Source of the DNA: Cesiribacter sp. SM1
Lineage (GTDB): Bacteria > Bacteroidota > Bacteroidia > Cytophagales > Cyclobacteriaceae
NCBI RefSeq assembly: GCF_020178975.1
Contig: NZ_JAHXBU010000092.1
Coordinates: forward strand, 310,001 to 374,000
Direction: 5' to 3'
Length of the DNA: 64,000 bases
Both the position numbers and the translations under genes were made by a program. Below, piece after piece: positions 44,610-54,150 of this stretch (the stretch's first letter is position 1; each line of letters starts with the position of its first letter). The notes below the pieces were generated by a model. It had not been told where the DNA came from. It worked only from the letters and a program-made list of their open reading frames with translations, and ran no database searches.

Positions 44610-45344
44610 ATGCGAATTTTAATTGCCAATGACGATGGAATTTATAGTCCGGGCATCCTTGCCCTGGCAGAAGTTGCCTCTCAATTCGGTGATGTTCGAA
44701 TTGTGGCGCCAGATGTGGAACAATCGTCAATGGGTCATGCCATCTCTGCCTCGCGACCCTTACGATACAAAAAAACAAAGATTGCCGATTTTGATGCCTA
44801 CCGAGTAAACGGCACTCCTGCCGATTGTGTAGCCCTAGGTTTGTTCCATTGGGATCAGCAGGCAGATGTGGTCCTTTCCGGTATCAACCTGGGCACTAAC
44901 CTTGGAAACTCTGCCTGGCACTCCGGCACCCTGGCAGCTGCAAAGCAGGCAGTTTTATTTGGTTTCAGGGGTATTGCCTTCAGTACCCCGGTAATAGATG
45001 ATGAAACCGATTTCAGCACAATAAAACCAGCAGTAAAAGAATGCCTGGAGCTGCTGTTGCCACAGAACGATCTTTCGCTCATAAATGTGAACATACCGCC
45101 AAACCCCAAGGGCCTTCGCTGGGCACGACAGTCGGTAAGACATTATGACGGAAAGATAGTGCCTGGCACTGATCCCATGGGCAGGGAGCATTACTGGTTT
45201 ACAGTTGTACCCATTGAGGTAACAGAACAGGATACCGACCGCTGGGCTGTAGAGCAGGGATATGTTGCCATTACACCTTTAAGCCTGGACTTAACCAATA
45301 AAGAAGAACTAGCCAGGGCCAAAGCGCGTATGTCTGTACAATAA
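44610..45344 (+). CDS. surE: 5'/3'-nucleotidase SurE
   Basis: From the ATG at 44610 the protein has 244 residues; a GTG at 44586 is possible but unneeded. The metal-binding 'MRILIANDDGIYSPGI' opens the protein, and 'APDVEQSSMGHAIS', 'NGTPADCVALGL' and 'VVLSGINLGTNLGNSAWHSGTLAAA' are SurE signatures. It dephosphorylates nucleoside monophosphates, with a role in stationary-phase survival in other bacteria. It stands alone here, not with pcm or rpoS. Confidence 0.94.
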   Translation: MRILIANDDGIYSPGILALAEVASQFGDVRIVAPDVEQSSMGHAISASRPLRYKKTKIADFDAYRVNGTPADCVALGLFHWDQQADVVLSGINLGTNLGNSAWHSGTLAAAKQAVLFGFRGIAFSTPVIDDETDFSTIKPAVKECLELLLPQNDLSLINVNIPPNPKGLRWARQSVRHYDGKIVPGTDPMGREHYWFTVVPIEVTEQDTDRWAVEQGYVAITPLSLDLTNKEELARAKARMSVQ

Positions 45345-45542
45345 GCAGCTCAGGCATACAATTTAACTGTGCCGGCCAATAGCCAAAGTTGTGAACTACG
45401 ACAAATTAAAAACAGCCTACAGGTAAAGCTGATGCCCTGTTGGCGCATTGCAGCCTCTGGTTAAATTTATTATTGTGTTGTATAGGAACAGGGCAATTAA
45501 TGAAGCCAAAAAGCAGCCCCTTTTTAAGCTAAAACTTCAGGA

Positions 45543-46517
45543 ATGTCAGAAACTAAAAATCAGGGAATCGTCATCTCACTTGGTAGCGTTAATGCTGATT
45601 TCCAGGTAAGGACAGATAAAAAGCCAGGTGAAACTACCACCATGCTGGCACATGACTTTAAAAGATTCAGTGGTGGCAAAGCCGCAAACGTAGCTTTTAT
45701 AGCCAGGCGTATGGGGGCTAAGTCTTCTATTATTGCCCATGTAGGCAACGACGACCTTCACAAACAGGCGCTCGGAGCCCTGGAAGAGATGGAAATAGAC
45801 CTAAGCAATGTTAAAAAAGTAGAGGGTGCCACCACAGGTTTCTCCATGATTGCTGTACCCCCCGATGGTAAAAAAAACATAATTCTGGCCACCAATGCCA
45901 ACGATGCCTGGGATGATTCTGACAAAGAAGTAGTGGCACAGGCCATACGAAAGGCTCCTGATGGCTCTGTGCTGGTGGTAGATTATGAGGTTCCTCCTTT
46001 TATTGTTGACCATGCCATTCATACAGCCCGGGAACGTGGTTTCCCCATCATCCTCGATCCATCACCTACGGACCGGGTAAACCAGTCTTTACTATCATGC
46101 ATTGATTACATTGTACCCGATGCTTCCGAAACCGAAGCCCTTACAGGCATCTGGCCCGATAGCGAAGAAAGTGCTACCAAAGCAGCTCATAAGCTTCTGG
46201 AAACAGGTGTGAAAACAGTAATGGTAAAGCTGGAGGATGGTGGCTGTGTGGCAGCAAACAGTAAAAACCGCTGCTATATTCCCCCTCTTTCGGTAGAGGT
46301 GGTAGATTCAACAGGCGCCGGCGATGCCTTTGCCGGGGCCTTGGCCGTTGCCGTGCTGGAAAAGCAGGATTTGCAGGAGGCTGCCTGCTTTGCTGTTGCA
46401 GCATCTGTTGCTGCCGTTACAGCCTATGGTTCACAACCTGCCTACCCCTCACGCGAACAACATCGCAAATTTTATGAAAAAGTCAGTGCTAATATCAGCA
46501 AAAAGCATGAGCACTGA
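45543..46517 (+). CDS. PfkB-family (ribokinase-like) sugar kinase
   Basis: This 324-residue protein has the ribokinase fold. The N-terminal signature is 'FKRFSGGKAANVAFIARRMG', and the C-terminal ATP and catalytic motif is 'VVDSTGAGDAFAGALA' with the catalytic Asp in 'GAGD'. 'VGNDDLHKQALGALEEMEIDL' is also typical. It phosphorylates a sugar or nucleoside; ribose-type or fructose-type substrates are equally possible. The downstream GH65 gene starts inside its last codons (11-nt overlap), so the two are translated together and probably act on the same disaccharide pathway. Confidence 0.9.
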   Translation: MSETKNQGIVISLGSVNADFQVRTDKKPGETTTMLAHDFKRFSGGKAANVAFIARRMGAKSSIIAHVGNDDLHKQALGALEEMEIDLSNVKKVEGATTGFSMIAVPPDGKKNIILATNANDAWDDSDKEVVAQAIRKAPDGSVLVVDYEVPPFIVDHAIHTARERGFPIILDPSPTDRVNQSLLSCIDYIVPDASETEALTGIWPDSEESATKAAHKLLETGVKTVMVKLEDGGCVAANSKNRCYIPPLSVEVVDSTGAGDAFAGALAVAVLEKQDLQEAACFAVAASVAAVTAYGSQPAYPSREQHRKFYEKVSANISKKHEH

Positions 46518-48965
46518 ACAGCCAATCATCAGAGACTGGAGTATACTCCACCAGCATTACGACCCAAAGGACGAAGGCCGCAGGGAGGCACTTTTTGCCC
46601 TTGGCAATGGATATCTTGTATCACGTGCTGCTGCACCTGAATCCAGTGAAGATGGTATTCACTACCCCGGCACTTATAGGTGGGCTGCTACAACAGGCTG
46701 ATTAGCACCATAGAAGGCAAAGAAGTTGAGAATGAATCGCTTGTGAACCTGCCCAACTGGCTCCCGCTTAGTTTCAGAATCAGGGGCGGCAGCTGGTTCT
46801 CTATCGACAATGTAGAAATATTACGGTATGAGCAGGAGCTGAACCTAAAGCATGCAGTGCTGGAACGGCGTATCCATTTCAGGGATAGTGAGAGCCGGCA
46901 GACAAAGCTGGTGGAGCGACGGTTTATCAGCATGTCGCAGCCTAACCTGATGTGCCTGCAACTGGAGTTGGAAGCCTGTAACTGGTCTGGTCTGCTGGAG
47001 GTGCGTTCAGCCCTGGATGGAAGGGTGCAAAATAATAATGTGGAACGTTACGCCCCCTTCAACAAGCAGCACCTGAAAACACTGTTGGTGCAACGCATCG
47101 GCGAAGATAGCCTGGAATTGAATTGCTGCACCCTGCAGTCTAGGGTCGAAATAGCCCTGGCCGGCAGAACGCGCCTCAGGCAATCTAATCGCAGCCTTCC
47201 CCTGCAAAGAGAAACAGATGCTGATGAAAACAGCATTACAGGGTACCTGAGCATGGAAATTGAAAGCGGAGCTGTTATACAGATAGAAAAAATAGCAGCC
47301 CTTTTCACTTCACAGGATAAAGCCATTGCCAACTGCAGGGAAGCAGCCCGTAAGGCAATTGATGAGGCAGGGGATTTCAGCAATTTATATAAAAATCATT
47401 GTAAGGCATGGGAACAGCTTTGGGAATACTGCAAGCTGGATACCAATCCTGCAGAACAGCTCCCCTATTTCAGGCTGCACATGTTCCAGATTCTGCAAAA
47501 CATATCACGCCACACTACTGAGCTCGACGTAGGCATTCCGCCCAGTGGCTGGCAGGGCGAGGAGTACCATGGTCATATTTTCTGGGACGAGTTATTTATT
47601 TTTCCTTTCCTGGCCTACCGCTTTCCCACCACCGCAAGGGCTATGCTGTTGTACCGCTACCGCCGGTTGGATGCAGCCCGTAAAATGGCCAGAGAGGCCG
47701 GTTATAAAGGAGCCATGTTTCCCTGGCGCAGTGCCAGCACTGGCCGGGAAGAAACGCCCCTGCTGCAGTACAACCTGTACTCCGGCCACTGGATGCAGGA
47801 CGACACCTACCTGCAGCATCATATAGGCGCTATCATAGCGTACAGCATTGCCAATTATGTAGAGGTTACCAACGATCAGCTGTTCCTGGCAGAGTATGGT
47901 GCCGAAATGATGTTGGAAATTGCCCGCTTCTGGGCCAGTAAAGCCAGTTATAATTCCAGCCGTGGCCGCTATGAAATCCTGGGGGTAGTAGGCCCCGATG
48001 AACATCATACCCGCTACCCTTCTGCCTTACCTGCTACTGATTCAGTCAGCAGGGATAAATCTGCGGGCATCAACAATAATACCTACACCAATGTAATGGC
48101 CGCCTGGACCCTGTGTCAGGCTGGGAGGCTGTACGAACACCTTCCTGAAAAACGCAGGCAGGAACTAACCAGGCTACTCGATATTGGAGAACATGAGCCT
48201 GATTTATGGGATAAAGTGAGAAAAAACATGCACCTGCCTGTGTTAGAAGATGGTACCCTGGAGCAATTTGAAGGCTTTAGTCAGTTAAGCAGCTTTGACC
48301 ACCAGCAATTCCGGCAGCACTACGGCAACAAGCGCATTGACTGGGTGCTGGAGGCTAAGGGTGACGCTGTAGTACGCTACAAGGTAGCCAAACAGGCAGA
48401 CACCTCGCTCCTGCTCTACCTGTTTTCACCTGCGGAACTTAGTGAAATTGTTCAGGAGATGGGCTACACCCTATCTACAGATGATCTTAAGAAAACGATA
48501 AAGCAACAGATTGGGTACACAGCCAATGAATCCAGCCTTTCAAGGATTGTATTTGCAGGTGCACTTGCTCACCTGGATTCTGAAGCCTCCTGGAAGTTTT
48601 TCAAGGAAGCACAGTACATAGATCTCTCACCAAAGGAAGATAATGACAGTTCTGAAGGAATACACCTGGGTGCCATGGGAGGTACACTGGGAGTTCTTCA
48701 GCACCACTACCTGGGCATAGAAATTACATCCGGCACCTTTATGATCAATCCTGCACTGCCCAAAGGCCTGGAGTGGGTAAAACTTAGCCTGCAGTTTCAT
48801 GGGGTAAATATCGAATGCGAAGTCTCCCGCTCACGACTCACCCTGCGCTCCCGCGAGGAAGAAGCAGAAACGATAAAAGTAGGACACAAAAATCATGTAA
48901 AAGAACTGGCCGCAGGTGCCACAGTAATTTTCCATACACAGGAGGAGAATAATGAACAGCGTTGA
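46507..48965 (+). CDS. GH65 family glycoside phosphorylase, frameshifted near the 5' end
   Basis: The N-terminus ('MSTEQPIIRDWSILHQHYDP' from the ATG at 46507, then 'EALFALGNGYLVSRAAAPESS' and 'HYPGTY' to 46677) is in one frame and stops at 46701. The rest ('GCYNRLISTIEGKEVENESL' to 48965, 761 codons from a GTG at 46680) continues in another frame. Family members read PGTY-x-x-G-x-YNRL here, so the two parts are one gene with one base missing after 46677. The catalytic acid Glu is in 'VVGPDEHHTRYP' (codon 48000-48002), followed by 'INNNTYTNVMAAW'. GH65 enzymes phosphorolyse trehalose, maltose or kojibiose-type disaccharides to a sugar phosphate and glucose. Either the gene is broken, or the base is a sequencing error. 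Confidence 0.8.
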
Positions 48966-49061
48966 AAGTGTATCAAAGCAGCCATAAAGTACAACCCACC
49001 CATGCAGCTATCATCTGCAGCACAAAAAGTTTATTGTTTTAAAATAGAGGCATCTGCGATT

Positions 49062-49096
49062 AGCAGCCTGTCTACTAAACTTTACGGCTGCTTTTT
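49062..49096 (+). terminator. Possible terminator after the GH65 gene
   Basis: AGCAGCC (49062-49068) can pair with GGCTGCT (49086-49092), followed by TTTTGATTT. The 17-nt loop makes it a weaker candidate. It also lies 39 bp before the next plus-strand gene. Confidence 0.4.
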
Positions 49097-49134
49097 GATT
49101 TGGTAATTATGATCTGCATGTATAAACAACTTCT

Positions 49135-49482
49135 ATGAGCAGCACGGTTTTAGTTCTTATCGTCAGCATTGTTCTGCTGTTTATAATACTCATTTTCCTG
49201 TTCATCTTCAGAACCTCTGTAGAAATAAAGCTGGAGAATGAGAATATCCTTGTGCTGAAATACCCCCTTACTACCAAAAGAGTAAACCTGGAACAGGAGC
49301 TCGAAAACTGGAAGGTACAAAAAGCTCATTACATACGCTGGGGTATTGTTCACTCTATCAACATGCTTTTCAGGGATGGAAAGCGTGTAAACGTAAATTC
49401 GCGTTTTGGCCAGCACAATTATGAGCTGCTGCATAATCATCTAAGCAGCAGGTTTCCCAATCGAGAGGTGCCCGATAAGTAA
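49135..49482 (+). CDS. Small membrane-anchored hypothetical protein
   Basis: This 115-residue protein has one N-terminal helix ('TVLVLIVSIVLLFIILIFLFIF') and a soluble part with beta strands ('SVEIKLENENILVLKYPLTTKRVNLEQELENWKVQKAHYIRWGIVHSINMLFRDGKRVNVNSRFGQHNY') that looks PH-like. I do not recognise a named family. It is convergent with the PBP1A gene, 25 bp apart. Confidence 0.7.
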   Translation: MSSTVLVLIVSIVLLFIILIFLFIFRTSVEIKLENENILVLKYPLTTKRVNLEQELENWKVQKAHYIRWGIVHSINMLFRDGKRVNVNSRFGQHNYELLHNHLSSRFPNREVPDK

Positions 49483-49507
49483 AAAGACAATTTCTCCTGC
49501 TCCTTTC

Positions 49508-51868
49508 TCACATGAAAGCTTCATCATCTATAACCGGTATCACTGGCCTTGTTTGCTGCAGGGAATCTGCCTCATCAGCACCCTCTGGTAAAGGGTGCCT
49601 GCTGTTGTAACGATCGCAGTCAATTTCTATACTTAAGGGTGCAGCGGGAGCTTCAAAGCTGGTTTTTCTGAAGCCCAATGCCGGATCATTCATTACCTTA
49701 ACCATAAACTTATCCCAAATGGGCATGGCCGTACGTCCCCCCTGGCCGGATACCCAGCTGGGGAACCTGATGTTGCGGCTATCGCCACCTACCCAGGCAC
49801 CGGCTACCAGTTCTGGCGTTACCCCCATAAACCAGCCATCGGAAGCATTTTGTGTGGTACCGGTTTTGCCGCCCACTTCCATTTTCCGGAGCAGTGCCGG
49901 AGATAAACGCGTAGCACTACCACCCGAAATTTCGGCACCGCCTTTTAACATGTGCAGCATCAGGTAGGCAGTTTCTTCGTGCAGTGCCTCTACTTTTTTA
50001 GGAGTGGGTTTGTAGAGCACATTGCCATTTTTATCTTCTATCCTTACAATATAATAGGGCTCTGTATGAACACCCTTGTTCACAAAAGTGCTGTAGGCAC
50101 CTACCATTTCAAACACAGATACATCGCTGGTGCCAAGCGCCAGGGAGAGCACAGGGTCCAGTTCGCTGCTTACCCCCACCCGGCGGGCCAGGTTCACCAC
50201 ATTTTCTGGCTTCATTTTGTACATGATGTCGGCCGTAACAGTATTTACCGACAGGGCCATGGCCTCCCGCATCGTCATTGGCAGATTGGTGTACTTGCCA
50301 TTGGAATTCTTAGGCTCCCAAAGGACCGAACCGTTACCTGTTGGATAGCTGCGGGGAATATCGTAGATGCTGAAGCAGGGCGAATATCCGTTTTCTATGG
50401 CTGTTGCATAAACGAATGACTTAAAGGTAGAGCCAGGCTGGCGTTTGCCCTGCAGCACATGATCATATTGAAAGTATCTGTAGTTGATACCGCCTACCCA
50501 TGCTTTCACAGCACCCGTATAAGGGTCCATGGCCATAAACCCGCTATGCAAAAAGCGCTTGTAATACCTGATGGAATCCAGCGGCGACATCAGTGTATCT
50601 TTTTCTCCTTTGTAGGTGAAGATCCTCATGGGGCGTTTCGCCTTCATCACGATCCATACTGAATCTGCATTCTTACCCCATTTACCCGCCAGTTTGCGGT
50701 AGTGGTCGCTTCGCCTTGCCTCCTGCTCTATGTAGCCTTTGATTTCCTGGTGCTCATCGTTGATCCAGGGGTTTCGGCGGCCCCACTCTTTATTGAACTG
50801 GGCCTGCAGCTGTGCCATATGCGCGCTTACCGCATCTTCGGCATGCTTTTGCATGCGGCTGTCAATGGTGGTGTAGATCTTCAGGCCATCTTTGTACAGA
50901 TCATAGTTATTTTCCTTTGCCCACCTGGAAAGAAAACCCCTGATCACAGACCTGAAGTAAGGAGCAGGCCCTTCGTTATGATCCTGCCGTACATAGGTAA
51001 CTGTGAGCGGCAAAAGCTTTACTGAATCTGCCACTTGCTCATCGAGGTAACCATATTTCACCATCTGGTTGATTACAACATTCCGACGGTGAGTGGCGCT
51101 TTCGGGATGGCGTATCGGGTTAAGTCTGGAGGGGTTCTGTACAATACCGGCCAGGGTTGCCGCTTCCTGTATATTCAGTTCATTGGGTGTTTTATTGAAA
51201 AATGTACGGGAGGCAACCTTGATGCCAAAGGAATGACTGCCAAAGGACACGGTATTGAGGTACATTGCCATCAGTTCATCTTTGGTGTAGGTTTTTTCCA
51301 GGCGAACGGCCAGGATCCACTCCTTGGTTTTCTTGAACAGCATGTCGAGCTTGTTGTTCATACCACTAAGCCTGCCTTCGTACTGCTCATCTACCCTAAG
51401 ATCAAAAAGTACTTTTGCTGTTTGCTGCGACAGCGTACTACCCCCTCCCTTATTCTGACCCAGCAGGATAGATTTTACCGCTACCCGGAACATACTCATT
51501 CCATCAATTCCCGAATGCTCCCTGAAACGGGCATCCTCTACGGCAATAAGACTTTTTACCAGGTTAGGTGATATTTCATGATAGGTTACATTTACCCGGT
51601 CTTCCGTGAAGTATTTTCCCAGCAGTTTGCCATCGGAAGAGTATAGCTCAGATGACTGATCTTTTTCTGCATTTTCCAGCATGTTAGTGCCTGGCATACC
51701 ACCGAACAGCCCCATCAGGTCTATGCTTACGGAATAGATGTAGAGAGGAACCAGCAGCAGCAGGCTTAAAAAAACGGCCCACATGCCCAACACAATTTTT
51801 TTATATAGCCGCTGCTTTCGGTCAGCTGTATTATTATCTTTTCTTTTCAGATTTTTTATTGCTACCAT
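49508..51868 (-). CDS. Penicillin-binding protein 1A (bifunctional glycosyltransferase/transpeptidase)
   Basis: The 786-residue protein from the ATG at 51868 has one N-terminal helix ('KIVLGMWAVFLSLLLLVPLYIYSVS'). The GT51 domain follows ('LIAVEDARFREHSGIDGMSMFRVAVKSI', 'GGSTLSQQTAK', 'YTKDELMAMYLNTVSFG'). The transpeptidase domain has SxxK in 'PGSTFKSFVYA' (about residue 480), SxN in 'LSVNTV', and KTGT in 'VGGKTGTTQNASDGWFMG' (about 666). It polymerises and cross-links peptidoglycan in the periplasm. A GTG at 51871 just before the ATG is a possible alternative start. Confidence 0.94.
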   Translation of the reverse strand: MVAIKNLKRKDNNTADRKQRLYKKIVLGMWAVFLSLLLLVPLYIYSVSIDLMGLFGGMPGTNMLENAEKDQSSELYSSDGKLLGKYFTEDRVNVTYHEISPNLVKSLIAVEDARFREHSGIDGMSMFRVAVKSILLGQNKGGGSTLSQQTAKVLFDLRVDEQYEGRLSGMNNKLDMLFKKTKEWILAVRLEKTYTKDELMAMYLNTVSFGSHSFGIKVASRTFFNKTPNELNIQEAATLAGIVQNPSRLNPIRHPESATHRRNVVINQMVKYGYLDEQVADSVKLLPLTVTYVRQDHNEGPAPYFRSVIRGFLSRWAKENNYDLYKDGLKIYTTIDSRMQKHAEDAVSAHMAQLQAQFNKEWGRRNPWINDEHQEIKGYIEQEARRSDHYRKLAGKWGKNADSVWIVMKAKRPMRIFTYKGEKDTLMSPLDSIRYYKRFLHSGFMAMDPYTGAVKAWVGGINYRYFQYDHVLQGKRQPGSTFKSFVYATAIENGYSPCFSIYDIPRSYPTGNGSVLWEPKNSNGKYTNLPMTMREAMALSVNTVTADIMYKMKPENVVNLARRVGVSSELDPVLSLALGTSDVSVFEMVGAYSTFVNKGVHTEPYYIVRIEDKNGNVLYKPTPKKVEALHEETAYLMLHMLKGGAEISGGSATRLSPALLRKMEVGGKTGTTQNASDGWFMGVTPELVAGAWVGGDSRNIRFPSWVSGQGGRTAMPIWDKFMVKVMNDPALGFRKTSFEAPAAPLSIEIDCDRYNSRHPLPEGADEADSLQQTRPVIPVIDDEAFM

Positions 51869-52178
51869 CACGCATATAATCTAATTGAATAAGCCATTCA
51901 ACCCACTGTAAAGCATTCAAATTAATAATATATCAGTACTGCAGCACAACCCAAAATGATAAATTGCCGGCTACTGAAGCCAATTATTTGTTTGTAATAC
52001 AGCAAATTAATATCAGGTGCTGCCTAAACCCCTCCAACTTTACAAGCTGAAACTATGCTTTCTGACGATATTTGAAAAATGGCTGAGTAACATTAGTTAA
52101 TTCAGCAGATGTAAGCAAAGCCATGAAAATAGCATGGGAAAAAGAGAACTGCCTCCTGATGGCGTGATAACAGGCAAT
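51869..52178. other. Intergenic region, no gene seen
   Basis: About 310 AT-rich bases upstream of the PBP1A gene and downstream of the glycan cluster terminator. It should hold the PBP1A promoter. No ORF is credible. Confidence 0.4.
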
Positions 52179-52216
52179 AAAAAACCCGCTGATTGCTTTC
52201 CATGCATTCAGCGGGT
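52179..52216 (-). terminator. Terminator of the glycan biosynthesis cluster
   Basis: A perfect 9-bp stem (ACCCGCTGA at 52184-52192 with TCAGCGGGT at 52208-52216, 15-nt loop) is followed on the minus strand by TTTTTTAT (52184-52177). It lies 47 bp past the last stop codon of the cluster. Confidence 0.75.
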
Positions 52217-52262
52217 AAATGTAATATAGCGTAATGCCGGGGCTATCTCAACCAGACTCCGG

Positions 52263-53060
52263 CTATTTTTTGATCTTGTTCCCTACCTCACCCTGCCAGT
52301 CCTGCTGGGTGGCAGAAAGGTACTCGCTGCGGTTCCAGGTTTTCAGGCTGCCGGGGTTGTCCGCATCTTTTCTGGCAATGTAAATTTCATGCCCCGGACG
52401 ATCGGTAATTTTATACCCGCAGGAGCGCAGCATGGCTTCTATGCCTGCATGGTTGGGCAGCCACCAGTTGGTGGGATCGCCGGCAAACTTATGCTCCACA
52501 AAGGCCATCTTGGGCCAGCCCTCCTTCAGTAAGTCCTGACGGTCGTTAATCATCCGGTCCCAGGTATCTTTTTCGGCTGTCTCGCCTGGCATGCTAAGGG
52601 TTTGGAACACCATCATGTCCTTGTTCTTTTCAGCCAGTATGTCCAGGGCCAGCAGCGGGTAGCGCAGGTGGTAAAGCACTCCCATAAACCAGATCAGGTC
52701 AAACTGCTCATCCAGCCTTGCCAGGTCATATACCTGCATTTGCTGAAAACGCACCTGCTTCTGCAGTTTCATTTTACCTGCAGCCCATTCGGCCTGTTTC
52801 AGGTAGTGTGTGTCTACATCAATGCCTAATACATCGGCACCCCGGCGGGCAAGCTCAAAAGTATAAAAACCGGCATTGCAGCCAACATCCAGCACCCGCC
52901 AGCCGGAGAGGTCTTCAGGAATGTAGGAAGAGATCTCATCCCACTTAAACTTGGGAAAATTCCCCAACCAGTGATCTGGAGCGGTTTGCACCCCATCGGG
53001 CAGGTGAAGGTTGTGAAACCAGGGCTTGAGCTCTTCTATTTCTTTCTGTAGTACTTCCAT
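52263..53060 (-). CDS. SAM-dependent methyltransferase (CmoB-like, in glycan cluster)
   Basis: This 265-residue protein has a class I methyltransferase domain: SAM motif 'WRVLDVGCNAGFYTFELARRG', acidic residue in 'VLGIDVDTHYLKQAEWA' and 'FDLIWFMGVLYHLRYPLLALD'. It resembles CmoB (tRNA wobble uridine) in layout ('WFHNLHLPDGVQTAPDH'), but the context is a glycan cluster. I recall a TIGRFAM group of such methyltransferases named after Ramlibacter Rta_06860 (unverified). It is the last gene of the operon and probably methylates a sugar or another part of the glycan. Confidence 0.82.
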   Translation of the reverse strand: MEVLQKEIEELKPWFHNLHLPDGVQTAPDHWLGNFPKFKWDEISSYIPEDLSGWRVLDVGCNAGFYTFELARRGADVLGIDVDTHYLKQAEWAAGKMKLQKQVRFQQMQVYDLARLDEQFDLIWFMGVLYHLRYPLLALDILAEKNKDMMVFQTLSMPGETAEKDTWDRMINDRQDLLKEGWPKMAFVEHKFAGDPTNWWLPNHAGIEAMLRSCGYKITDRPGHEIYIARKDADNPGSLKTWNRSEYLSATQQDWQGEVGNKIKK

Positions 53061-53064
53061 AATA

Positions 53065-54150
53065 TCAGGCTGGTTTTAACATTTCCAGTGCATAGCTTTC
53101 CAGTTCTTCTGCGCGTTTGGCCGCAGTATGCAGGTTAAGCACTTTTGTCCTGGCCCTCCTGCCAATTTCAACACGCTCCTCTTCCGGCATCTCGCGGATA
53201 AACTTAAGGGTATCTGCTGCTGAATAGCTTACCAGTATTTCGTCTCCGAATGAGAAGAAACTATCCAGGCCTTCCCAAAAATCGCTGATGATGGGTGTGC
53301 CACAGGCTGCTGCTTCGAACAGGCGCACGCTTGGCGAGTACCCCATTCGGATCATATCGGCACGGGTAATATTCTGGGTAAAGCGCTGCTGGTTGTAAAA
53401 ATGGCGGTGCTTTGCCGGGGGCAGGTGCTCCAGTCGTGCTACATTGGCAGGCCATTGTATGGTGGCGGGGTATTGCGGTCCGGCCACTATAAACTTACCC
53501 TCCGGCCACAGGCGAGCAGCCTCCAGCATCAGCTTGTCTAGGGGCGGCTGGCGGTCATCGCTGTATGTGCCCATATAGCCCAGGTCGTATTCCCGCAGGG
53601 TTTCCGCTTCAGGATAATAAAGCTCCGGATCTACCGAACAGTAGAGCGGCAAGGCCTGTTGCGCACCCATTTCACGCTCCAGGTAGTCCAGCACTGTACC
53701 CCCGGAAAAGGAAAGGTATAGGTTGTATTGTGGAATCAGCTCCTTGTTCAGATAATCGCATGCGCCTTTTTGCACCTGGGCAATGGTTACCGGGGTATCA
53801 ATATCATAAAAAGCACGAACTCCTTCTGCGGTTTTGTTCACCCAGCTTCCCACTTCTATGCCCTGGGGCACATAAGATCCTACAATCACCATGTCAGCCT
53901 TTTTAACCAAATCTTCATATCCTTGCTTCAACTCCTCTACGGAAGCATAGAGGTGGGTCTGGCAATAGGGAGGATTGGGCAGATCACGCTGCGAGGAGTA
54001 CCAGGGTTTGTCGTGCTCCAGGAATGTTACCTTATGCCCTCTTTTGTCGAGCTCCTTTACAAGACTCCGGAAAGTTGTAGCATGGCCGTTACCCCAGGAA
54101 GAGGTAATGGTAAGCCCAATGATCACTATGTTAAGTCGTTTCGTGCTCAT
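53065..54150 (-). CDS. CgeB-like glycosyltransferase, paralogue 1
   Basis: This 361-residue protein is a GT-B-type glycosyltransferase. The N-terminus ('NIVIIGLTITSSWGNGHATTFRSLVKELDKRGHKVTFLEHD') and the C-terminal 'RADMIRMGYSPSVRLFEAAACGTPIISDFWEGLDSFF' match the CgeB/glycos_transf_1_2 type. It ends 4 bp from the methyltransferase and overlaps the next paralogue by 4 nt. Donor and acceptor are unknown. No signal peptide, so it is cytosolic. Confidence 0.85.
   Translation of the reverse strand: MSTKRLNIVIIGLTITSSWGNGHATTFRSLVKELDKRGHKVTFLEHDKPWYSSQRDLPNPPYCQTHLYASVEELKQGYEDLVKKADMVIVGSYVPQGIEVGSWVNKTAEGVRAFYDIDTPVTIAQVQKGACDYLNKELIPQYNLYLSFSGGTVLDYLEREMGAQQALPLYCSVDPELYYPEAETLREYDLGYMGTYSDDRQPPLDKLMLEAARLWPEGKFIVAGPQYPATIQWPANVARLEHLPPAKHRHFYNQQRFTQNITRADMIRMGYSPSVRLFEAAACGTPIISDFWEGLDSFFSFGDEILVSYSAADTLKFIREMPEEERVEIGRRARTKVLNLHTAAKRAEELESYALEMLKPA

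Noticed and set aside
51035-51571. 178-codon plus-strand ORF
   Set aside because: Antisense to the GT51 domain of PBP1A.
52263-53060. Assignment as the tRNA methyltransferase CmoB
   Set aside because: The fold resembles CmoB, but it is the last gene of a glycan cluster and cmoA is absent, so a general methyltransferase call is safer.
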